A stretch of 24,203 bases of DNA from Bacteroidales bacterium (GTDB lineage Bacteria; Bacteroidota; Bacteroidia; Bacteroidales; Muribaculaceae). The notes beneath the pieces were generated by a model. It saw only the letters and a list, made by a program, of their open reading frames with translations, searched no databases and had not been told where the DNA came from. Shown piece after piece: positions 6,306-12,081 of the stretch. Each line of letters opens with the position of its first letter. Within the stretch, counting starts at the first letter, position 1. The DNA is taken from positions 1 to 24,203 of the forward strand of contig SFLG01000021.1 of NCBI GenBank assembly GCA_004553485.1, in the 5' to 3' direction. The position numbers and the translations under genes are program-made.

Positions 6306-7049
6306 TCAGCCCTGTTCGCGCAAGAAGATGTCGATGGCGGCGGGCATGGACGGAGCCTCGGGGCGCGGCACCTCGATGTCGATGCGCAGACCGGCGTCGC
6401 GGGCGGCCTTGGTGGTGTTGGCGCCGAAGGTGGCCACGGCAATCTCGCCCTGCTTGAAGTCGGGGAAGTTCTTCACCAGCGACTCGATGCCCACGGGGCT
6501 GAAGAAGGCCAGCATATCGTAGTCGAAGGCCTCGTCAGGGGTGAAGTCGTTGGAGACGGTGCGGTACAGCACGGCGCGGGTGTAGTTGATTTTGTTGTCG
6601 TCAAGAATTTTGGCGTCGCAGGGGCTTGCGGCCTCGCTGACGGCGTAGAGGTACTTGTCCTCCTTGTGCTTGAGCATAAAGGGGATAAGGTCGGCCAATT
6701 TGCCCGTCTCGGCCTTGAAAATCTTGCGTTTGCGGTATACGGTGTACTTTTGCAGGTAGTCGGCGATGTTCTTGGTCGTGCAGAAGTACTTCATTGTGTC
6801 GGGCACGTTGTAGCGCATTTCCTCGGCAAGGCGGAAGAAATGGTCAACGGCAGTGCGTGCGGTGAAAATCACAGCAGTAAAGTCGGAGATGGAGACCTTC
6901 TGCTGGCGAAATTCTCGTGCTGTGAGTCCTTCAACTTTGATAAAGGGTCGGAAAACAATGTCAACATTGTACTTCTCGGCCAAGTCATAGTATGGCGATT
7001 TTCCGTTTGCCGGCTGTGGCTGGGAGATAAGGATTTTTTTAACTTTCAC
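6306..7049 (-). CDS. hemD: Uroporphyrinogen-III synthase
   Basis: Cyclises hydroxymethylbilane to uroporphyrinogen III in tetrapyrrole (heme/siroheme) synthesis; cytoplasmic. This family is poorly conserved, but the protein follows the Bacteroidales HemD closely. It starts KVKKILISQPQPANGKSPYY, then has RPFIKVEGL (34-42), FTAVIFTARTAVDHFFRL (57-74), YFCTTKNIADYLQKY (88-102) and RTVSNDF (163-169). The signature FDYDMLAFFSPVGIESL (175-191) and ATFGANTTKAARDAGLRID (208-226) follow. At 247 residues it is full length. The start ATG matches that family start. No other heme gene is nearby; the linkage to rnpA, yidD and the TatD-like gene is a conserved neighbourhood rather than a pathway cluster. 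Confidence 0.92.
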   Translation of the reverse strand: MKVKKILISQPQPANGKSPYYDLAEKYNVDIVFRPFIKVEGLTAREFRQQKVSISDFTAVIFTARTAVDHFFRLAEEMRYNVPDTMKYFCTTKNIADYLQKYTVYRKRKIFKAETGKLADLIPFMLKHKEDKYLYAVSEAASPCDAKILDDNKINYTRAVLYRTVSNDFTPDEAFDYDMLAFFSPVGIESLVKNFPDFKQGEIAVATFGANTTKAARDAGLRIDIEVPRPEAPSMPAAIDIFLREQG

Positions 7050-7148
7050 TTTTCGTACGTACTTTTTGCTGTCTTTGCATTAATCAGACAGTGCCGTCGG
7101 CTGATATGCAAGCGTTTGCGAGCCTTTTATCATACATCGTGCCGTCTT

Positions 7149-8057
7149 TTAAAGCAGGACGCCGGGCACCACTCTGACTGCAATTATGAAAACAATAAGG
7201 GGCGGTATAATTTCCAGGGTGCAAAGGTACAAAATAAAATAGAGAAGTGAGCCGAAATTGTGGTAAAAAATTCTAAATCCTTTTACTATAAATGCCAATC
7301 GGGCAATTATGTAGCATATTGCCGCCACCATCAGCGGCCACTGTCCGGCCTCGGGATAAAAGACGGTGATGATGGCCACGGGGAGCAAGGCAAAGCCCAA
7401 AAAGCTCTGTGTGGCGGTGAAGGCGCGCAACCACGAGCGGCGGTGCTCGGTGTCGGTAAAGGCGTAGCCGACGGTGTCGTATGCAAACAGCTGAAAGACA
7501 AAGTAAAGCAGGCACAGGGCAATCAGCAGGCCGCATCCGGCCATGACGGGGATGGCCGTGCCGGAGGTGCGGACGTAGGCGAGCAGCAGTATTCCGCCAT
7601 AGACGCAGGCCTGGGTGGCAAAGATGGCGATCAGGCGCGACTGGGCCGGCGTGCGCTCGTCAAGGTCGTGGCGGTTGTGGCGGTTGCGGGTGATGTCGTC
7701 GTACATGGCCTTGAGCAGGCGGCCGCTCTGACGCATGCACAGCACCGTCAGCAGCAGCATCGCCATAATTATCGCGGCCATGCCGGAGTTTGTCGCCGCC
7801 GTCTCGGGGCGGTTGACGGGCATCATGCCTGACTCCCACGGCTTGGGCTTTGCCAGGACGGCAACGGGCACCGGCTCCGGCTCGGCGGGCCGGACGAGGG
7901 CCAGCGAGTCAGAGGCGAGGGCGGCGGTGTCGGCGGTCTGGACCGTGGCAGGAGCGGCGGCCTGCGGTGCGACACCTGAAGGTGCCGCCACAGAACTGAC
8001 AGGGTGCACGGGCGCAGTGGAGGGCTGGGAGGTGTTATGGGTTAGGGAGTCGGGCAT
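7149..8057 (-). CDS. DUF4271 multi-pass membrane protein
   Basis: Inner-membrane protein of unknown function, recognised as DUF4271 from its C-terminus (FRIFYHNFGSLLYFILYLCT, then EIIPPLIVF) and its usual place before hemD in Bacteroidales. Residues 1-90 are Ala/Pro/Thr-rich and probably disordered. About six hydrophobic segments follow, at roughly 91-108, 141-161, 168-192, 215-234, 239-258 and 268-298. A basic loop (RNRHNRHDLDERTPAQSR) joins the first two. The ATG at 8057 is preceded, eight bases upstream, by a C10T8 homopolymer tract on the coding strand. It starts 60 bp after the LOG-family stop. No catalytic motif is visible, and I do not assign a function. Confidence 0.85.
   Translation of the reverse strand: MPDSLTHNTSQPSTAPVHPVSSVAAPSGVAPQAAAPATVQTADTAALASDSLALVRPAEPEPVPVAVLAKPKPWESGMMPVNRPETAATNSGMAAIIMAMLLLTVLCMRQSGRLLKAMYDDITRNRHNRHDLDERTPAQSRLIAIFATQACVYGGILLLAYVRTSGTAIPVMAGCGLLIALCLLYFVFQLFAYDTVGYAFTDTEHRRSWLRAFTATQSFLGFALLPVAIITVFYPEAGQWPLMVAAICYIIARLAFIVKGFRIFYHNFGSLLYFILYLCTLEIIPPLIVFIIAVRVVPGVLL
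7222..7229 (-). promoter_or_regulatory. Candidate internal -7 element for hemD-rnpA
   Basis: Minus-strand TACCTTTG, followed by CA, matches the Bacteroidota -7 consensus TAnnTTTG and the two other promoter candidates in this window. It lies in the last codons of the DUF4271 gene, about 170 bp before hemD. No clear TTTG -33 element was found at the right spacing, so this is tentative. Confidence 0.3.
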
Positions 8058-8065
8058 TTTTCGTG

Positions 8066-8083
8066 AAAAAAAAGGGGGGGGGG
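8066..8083. repeat. Homopolymer tract A8G10 upstream of the DUF4271 gene
   Basis: Eight A residues followed by ten G residues on the + strand (C10T8 on the coding strand), starting eight bases upstream of the DUF4271 ATG. G-runs this long are rare and slip readily during replication, so the length may vary between cells or be misread by sequencing. Confidence 0.85.
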
Positions 8084-8117
8084 AGGAGGGCGAAGGTGTG
8101 ACGGCGAGGGGCGGGCG

Positions 8118-8732
8118 TTATTTCAGGGGGTTGAGGACTTCGTCGACGGCCTGGAGGGGCGTGTCGACGGGCCAGATGAGCTGGCGCTCGCCCTGAGCGC
8201 CTTTGCGCATGAAGCCTTCGGCGCCGGCATGATTAAGGACGCGCATGAGCGGGTCGTAGTAGCCGCGTGTGTTCACCATGACAATTTTGCCGTTGTAGAG
8301 GCCGAGCTGGCGCCAGGTGATGATCTCGAGCAGCTCCTCGAGGGTGCCCACGCCGCCGGGTAGGGCGATGGCAGACTGGGCGCAGGCGGCCATGATTTCC
8401 TTGCGCTGGTGCATATCGCGGGTGACTATCATGTGCGTCAGGCCTTTGTGGCCCCAGCCGCGGTCCACCATAAAGCGGGGGATGACGCCCACGGCCACGC
8501 CGCCGGCCTCGAGGCAGCCGTCGTTGACGGCGCCCATCAGACCCGTCTCGCCGCCGCCGTTGACGACGGCAAAACCGGCTTCGGCGAGATAGCGGCCAAG
8601 CTGGCGGCCGGCTTCGATGTATTCGCCGTTGATGTACGACGACGAGGCGCCGTAGACGGTTATCGCCGGGCGCGGGATAAGCTCAAGAAGTTCTTCGTTG
8701 CTACGTTCGCAGGCTTTGTCCGATTCGGTCAT
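8118..8732 (-). CDS. LOG-family protein (TIGR00730 Rossmann fold)
   Basis: Cytoplasmic Rossmann-fold protein related to LOG phosphoribohydrolases, which split nucleoside 5'-monophosphates (classically cytokinin ribotides) into base and ribose 5-phosphate. The phosphate-binding motif NGGGETGLMGAVNDG is at 58-72. The catalytic family signature is intact: Arg110-Lys111 (HQRKEIM), then PGGVGTLEEL at 125-134. At 204 residues the length is typical. The true substrate in Bacteroidales is not known. The ATG is two bases after the stop of the LD-carboxypeptidase gene, so the two are almost certainly translated from one mRNA. Confidence 0.9.
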   Translation of the reverse strand: MTESDKACERSNEELLELIPRPAITVYGASSSYINGEYIEAGRQLGRYLAEAGFAVVNGGGETGLMGAVNDGCLEAGGVAVGVIPRFMVDRGWGHKGLTHMIVTRDMHQRKEIMAACAQSAIALPGGVGTLEELLEIITWRQLGLYNGKIVMVNTRGYYDPLMRVLNHAGAEGFMRKGAQGERQLIWPVDTPLQAVDEVLNPLK

Positions 8733-8734
8733 AG

Positions 8735-9661
8735 TCAGGAGTTCCAGTAAATGAGGTAGTTGTTGCCGGCGGTGGTGACCTTCAGCGTCACCTTGGCGTT
8801 TTCGATAAGGGGGATGTTGTGGTCGACGTGGCCCACGGGAGCCTCGAAGGCCACGGGGTAGCTGTAGGGTGACACCATGTCGCTGACCATCTGCTCCATC
8901 GTCTTGTACGAGTTGTCGGCCTTGTATTCGGTGAAACGGCCCACAATCAGTCCGGCCAGGTTGGGCAGCACGCCCTTCAGGCGCAGCTGGTAAAGGATGC
9001 GCTCGATTTTGTAGATGGGCTCTGACACGTCCTCGATAAACAGCACCGTGCCGGGCTTGAAGACGTCGAAGCGCGTGTCGATGAGGTCGGCCAGGACGGC
9101 GAGGTTGCCGCCGATGAGTCGGCCCGTGGCGATGCCGGGGCGGTCGTACAACGACGAGGGAAAGGCCACGGCCTCACGTGCCCCGCGCAGGATGGCGAAG
9201 AGGGCGGCGTTGTCGGGGTCGTCGGCGCCCAGCATTATGTGGGCGGCCATCGAGGCGTGCACCGACGAGATGTTGTTGGACGACATCAGCGCGTGCAGGG
9301 CGCTTATGTCGCTGAAGCCGACAATCCACTTGGGGTCTTTGGTGAGGTCGAGCTTGCTCAGGCGCTCCATCAAGTGCACCACGCCGTATCCGCCGCGGCT
9401 GCACACTATCGCGCGCACCTCAGGGTCGAGCAGCGCGTCCACAAGGTCGTCGTAGCGCTCCTGGTCGGTGCCGCTGTAGTTGCCCCACTTGCCAAGGGTA
9501 TGCGGAGCAATGCGCACGCACCAGCCCTGGGCCTCGAGCACGTCGCGGGCGCCGTGGACCTTCTCTTTGGCGATGGGGCCCGCCGGCGAGCATATCACTA
9601 TAAGGTCACCCTCTTTGAGGGGCTTGGGAAATATCGTCTTTTCCTGTTCTTTGTCGCTCAT
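8735..9661 (-). CDS. ldcA: LD-carboxypeptidase, peptidase S66 family
   Basis: Serine peptidase of the S66 family. Known members trim the terminal D-Ala from murein tetrapeptides during cytoplasmic cell-wall recycling, or hydrolyse microcin C-type molecules. The N-terminal ICSPAGPI is at 23-30 and the conserved CSRGGYGVVHLME at 87-99. The nucleophile Ser117 is in VGFSDISALH. GRLIGGNLAVL is at 180-190, catalytic Glu210 is in LFIEDVSEPIYKIER, and a catalytic His lies in APVGHVDHNIPL (274-285, probably His278). There is no signal peptide, consistent with a cytoplasmic recycling enzyme. It is the first gene of the minus-strand block. Its start codon lies inside the first unit of a 35-bp tandem duplication that carries the likely promoter. 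Confidence 0.92.
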   Translation of the reverse strand: MSDKEQEKTIFPKPLKEGDLIVICSPAGPIAKEKVHGARDVLEAQGWCVRIAPHTLGKWGNYSGTDQERYDDLVDALLDPEVRAIVCSRGGYGVVHLMERLSKLDLTKDPKWIVGFSDISALHALMSSNNISSVHASMAAHIMLGADDPDNAALFAILRGAREAVAFPSSLYDRPGIATGRLIGGNLAVLADLIDTRFDVFKPGTVLFIEDVSEPIYKIERILYQLRLKGVLPNLAGLIVGRFTEYKADNSYKTMEQMVSDMVSPYSYPVAFEAPVGHVDHNIPLIENAKVTLKVTTAGNNYLIYWNS

Positions 9662-9724
9662 CTAATTTAAAATTATTATATGCAAAGGTCGCTCGTCTAA
9701 TACAAAATTATTATATGCAAAGGT
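9655..9724. repeat. 35-bp tandem duplication covering the ldcA start and promoter
   Basis: Two adjacent 35-bp units (9655-9689 and 9690-9724) match at 32 of 35 positions and share AAAATTATTATATGCAAAGG. The first unit contains the ldcA start codon. On the minus strand the outer unit gives TACCTTTG, a good -7 element, while the inner copy reads GACCTTTG. The duplication adds one helical block to the leader. Confidence 0.92.
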
Positions 9725-9725
9725 A
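9718..9725 (-). promoter_or_regulatory. -7 promoter element for the ldcA block
   Basis: Minus-strand TACCTTTG (context TTACCTTTGCATA) matches TAnnTTTG, the -7 consensus of the Bacteroidota primary sigma factor. Transcription would begin near 9711, giving a leader of about 50 nt before the ldcA ATG. The -33 TTTG is weak or absent; the upstream sequence is A/T-rich. Confidence 0.55.
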
Positions 9726-9892
9726 ACCATTTTTTTGCATCGAGCCTTTTCGACGGTCGGGTGAATTTCAAAAAACGATGTATTTGGCGTGTTTTATGTT
9801 GATAACTTGCGCGGATGTGGTTATAAATACATAAATAATGTTAATTTATGTGTCATTAGTGGCTGTTAGGGCTGTTGCTTGCTTCCTGTTTA

Positions 9893-9923
9893 TTGCAAAT
9901 GCGCGCAAAAGTGAGTACCTTTG
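9893..9923 (+). promoter_or_regulatory. Promoter of the rimP-nusA-infB leader
   Basis: The -7 element TACCTTTG (9916-9923, followed by CATAA) matches the Bacteroidota consensus. A -33-like ATTG (9892-9895) sits 20 bases upstream, the expected spacing. Transcription would start near 9930, about 245 nt before the rimP ATG. It is the best promoter match on this strand of the spacer. Confidence 0.6.
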
Positions 9924-9940
9924 CATAACTTCGTAAGAGC

Positions 9941-9974
9941 GGAGGGGGCCCGGACGGGCTTCCTCCTGTTTTTT
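9941..9974 (+). terminator. Intrinsic-terminator-like hairpin in the rimP leader (possible attenuator)
   Basis: GGAGGGGGCCC (9941-9951) pairs with GGGCTTCCTCC (9956-9966) as an 11-bp stem with two G-U pairs and a GGAC loop. TGTTTTTT follows at 9967-9974. This is the form of a Rho-independent terminator on the + strand. No + strand gene precedes it, and the only plausible transcript reaching it is the one started about 10 nt upstream. It is therefore either an attenuator for rimP-nusA-infB or the end of a tiny RNA. Confidence 0.6.
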
Positions 9975-10055
9975 GTAGCAACGTCAGGCCCGGCCCGGCG
10001 GAGCAGCCCTCTGCGAAGAACGACTGACCCGCCGTAAGGCTTTAAAGGGACACAG

Positions 10056-10145
10056 GCTACCTTAGCCACCTTAGCTATATTGGCAACCTTAGCTACTTTG
10101 GCTACCTTAGCTACCTTAGCTATATTGGTCACCTTAGCTCCCTCA
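10056..10145. repeat. 9-bp minisatellite, about ten copies, in the rimP leader
   Basis: Ten consecutive 9-bp units built on GCTACCTTA. Variants are GCCACCTTA, GCTATATTG, GCAACCTTA, GCTACTTTG and GTCACCTTA, and the last unit (GCTCCCTCA) is degenerate. The array ends 31 bp before the rimP ATG. The length is a multiple of three, so it also gives an open frame on the minus strand (an Ala-Lys-Val repeat), which I regard as an artefact. Confidence 0.88.
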
Positions 10146-10176
10146 ACTTAAGCTTGCGAGACATAAATTATAGTAT

Positions 10177-10647
10177 ATGATAGACAAAAATCTGGTGGCA
10201 GAGGCAGTGAACGAGTTCCTGTCAGAGTCGCCCCTCTTTTTGGTGGACGTAAAAGTGACGCCCGACAACATCGTAACCGTTACCGTCGACTCGCCCGAGG
10301 GCGTGGACATCGACCAGTGCGTCGCCCTCACGCGCCGGCTCGAAGAGCGCTTCGACCGCGATGTCGAGGACTACGAGCTCGAGGTCGGCTCGGCCGGCCT
10401 GACCACCCCCTTCACCGTCCCCGCACAGTACAACATGAACGTCGGCAACGACGTGGAGGTGCTCACCGCCGACGGCCGCAAGCTGCGCGGCATCCTCGAG
10501 GAGGTCAACGCCGACTGCTCGCAGATTGTGGTGGCAGTCCCCACCAAGGTCAAGAACGAAGGCGAGAAGCGTCCCCACATCGAAAACCTCCCGCAGACAA
10601 TAGCCGTCGCCGACATCAAAAAGATTGTGCGCGACCTAAAGTTCTAA
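10177..10647 (+). CDS. rimP: Ribosome maturation factor RimP
   Basis: Cytoplasmic factor needed for late assembly of the 30S ribosomal subunit. The N-terminal alpha/beta domain (residues 1-75) carries VTVDSPEGVDIDQCVALTR at 35-53, where the family has the IDxCxxLSR-type element. YELEVGSAGLTTPF (66-79) replaces the classical EVSSPGLDRPL junction. A C-terminal SH3-like domain (about 80-156) includes NVGNDVEVLTADGRKLRGIL. At 156 residues it is normal length. It is the first gene of the conserved rimP-nusA-infB operon, with 78 bp to nusA. Its long leader (promoter near 9920, terminator-like hairpin, 9-bp repeats) suggests regulation before translation. Confidence 0.94.
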   Translation: MIDKNLVAEAVNEFLSESPLFLVDVKVTPDNIVTVTVDSPEGVDIDQCVALTRRLEERFDRDVEDYELEVGSAGLTTPFTVPAQYNMNVGNDVEVLTADGRKLRGILEEVNADCSQIVVAVPTKVKNEGEKRPHIENLPQTIAVADIKKIVRDLKF

Positions 10648-10725
10648 AGCTTATCAGAGCTATCTGAGTTTACCTCCCACAACTCCCACAACAATAAAAA
10701 ACAAAACACAACATACAAACCGAAA

Positions 10726-11988
10726 ATGGCAAAAAAAGAGGCTACTCCCAATATGATCGAGCAATTTGCCGATTTCAAGGAGACAAAAGGCATTGACAAG
10801 ACCACGATGATCAGCGTGCTCGAGGAATCGTTCCGCAATGTGCTGGGCAAGATGTTCGGCACCGACGAAAACCTCGACGTAATTCTCAACCCCGACAAGG
10901 GCGACGTACAGATTTTCCAGAACCTCACGGTCGTCCCCGACGGCGAGGTCACCGACCCCAAACTTGAGATTTCGCTCAGCGACGCCCGCGCCGACAACGA
11001 CCCGGAGGCCGAGATAGGCGAAGAGCACACCAAGGAAATTTTCTTTGAGAAATTTGGCCGCCGTGCCATCCTCACCCTGCGCCAGACTCTGCAGTCAAAG
11101 ATCCTCGACCTGCAGAAGGAGGCCGTCTTTGCCAAGTTCAAGGCCCTCGAGGGACAGCTTGTCTCGGGCGAGGTTTACCAGACCTGGTCGCGCGAGACCC
11201 TGCTGGTGGACGCCGACAACAACGAGCTGCTGCTGCCCAAGAGCGAGTCGATTCCCGGCGACTTCTTCCGCAAGGGCGAGACCATCCGCGCCGTCATCGC
11301 CAACGTCGACAACAAGAACAACAACCCCAAGATTACCGTCAGCCGCACCAACGAGAACTTCCTGCGCCGCCTGTTCGAGCTTGAGGTTCCCGAGATCCAG
11401 GACGGCCTCATCAACATCCGCGCCGTCGCCCGCATCCCCGGCGAGCGCGCCAAGATTGCCGTCGAGAGCTACGACGACCGCATCGACCCCGTCGGCGCCT
11501 GCGTCGGCGTCAAAGGCAGCCGCATCCACGGCATCGTGCGCGAGCTCCACAACGAGAACATCGACGTCATCCCCTACACCAGCAACGACTCGCTCTTTAT
11601 CCAGCGCGCCCTCTCGCCCGCAAAGGTCAGCAGCATCCGCCTCGACCCCGAGGAGAAGAAGGCCGAGGTGTTCCTGCGCCCCGAGGAGGTAAGCCTGGCC
11701 ATCGGTAAGAACGGCCTCAACATCAAGCTCGCCTCCATCCTCACCGGATACACCATCGACGTCTACCGCGACACCGACGACGCCAGCGTCGACGACGAGG
11801 ACATCTACCTGGACGAGTTCAAGGACGAAATCGAGGAGTGGGTTGTCGAGGCCATCAAGAAAGCCGGCTTCGTCACCGCCAAGAGCGTCCTCAACGCTCC
11901 CCGCGACATGCTTGTCGAAAAAGCCGACCTCGAGGAAGAGACCGTCGACAACGTGCTCGAAATCCTCCGCGCCGAATTTGAGGAATAA
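10726..11988 (+). CDS. nusA: Transcription termination/antitermination factor NusA
   Basis: RNA-polymerase-binding factor that promotes pausing and intrinsic termination and takes part in antitermination complexes. Domain order is an N-terminal polymerase-binding domain (about 1-140), S1 (about 143-207, ending KITVSRT), KH1 with GVKGSR at 261-266, and KH2 with AIGKNGLNIKLA at 325-336. A short acidic segment (350-372) and one helix-hairpin-helix-like C-terminal region (372-420) follow. A loop rich in acidic residues (about 85-103) interrupts the N-terminal domain, as I recall for Bacteroidota NusA. At 420 residues it lacks the second acidic repeat of the E. coli protein (495 residues). It lies 78 bp after rimP and 93 bp before infB. 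Confidence 0.96.
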   Translation: MAKKEATPNMIEQFADFKETKGIDKTTMISVLEESFRNVLGKMFGTDENLDVILNPDKGDVQIFQNLTVVPDGEVTDPKLEISLSDARADNDPEAEIGEEHTKEIFFEKFGRRAILTLRQTLQSKILDLQKEAVFAKFKALEGQLVSGEVYQTWSRETLLVDADNNELLLPKSESIPGDFFRKGETIRAVIANVDNKNNNPKITVSRTNENFLRRLFELEVPEIQDGLINIRAVARIPGERAKIAVESYDDRIDPVGACVGVKGSRIHGIVRELHNENIDVIPYTSNDSLFIQRALSPAKVSSIRLDPEEKKAEVFLRPEEVSLAIGKNGLNIKLASILTGYTIDVYRDTDDASVDDEDIYLDEFKDEIEEWVVEAIKKAGFVTAKSVLNAPRDMLVEKADLEEETVDNVLEILRAEFEE

Positions 11989-12081
11989 GACCCGGCCCTG
12001 CCACCGCCCGCGCCGCCCGTCGGGCCGCCGGCACCACAGCCAGCCAACAACCAGCCAAAAGAAAGAAGATACAATACATAC

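Larger units (their letters stand above)
9662..10176. other. Divergent regulatory region between ldcA and rimP
   Basis: No supported protein gene lies in these 515 bp. From left to right they hold the outer part of the 35-bp duplication with the ldcA promoter, then an A/T-rich stretch (about 9725-9890) with no clear structure. A + strand promoter and an immediately following terminator-like hairpin come next. A G+C-rich section (9980-10040) can fold, for example CGGCGG with CCGCCG. Last is a 9-bp minisatellite running up to rimP. Confidence 0.7.

Noticed and set aside
6219..7250. A 343-residue + strand open frame across hemD and its spacer
   Set aside because: It covers the 18-bp repeats and the complement of hemD, has no recognisable domain, and would be antisense to a well-supported gene.
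9890..10132. A minus-strand open frame with an Ala-Lys-Val repeat
   Set aside because: It is the translation of the 9-bp minisatellite, whose unit length is a multiple of three. The rest has no homology features.
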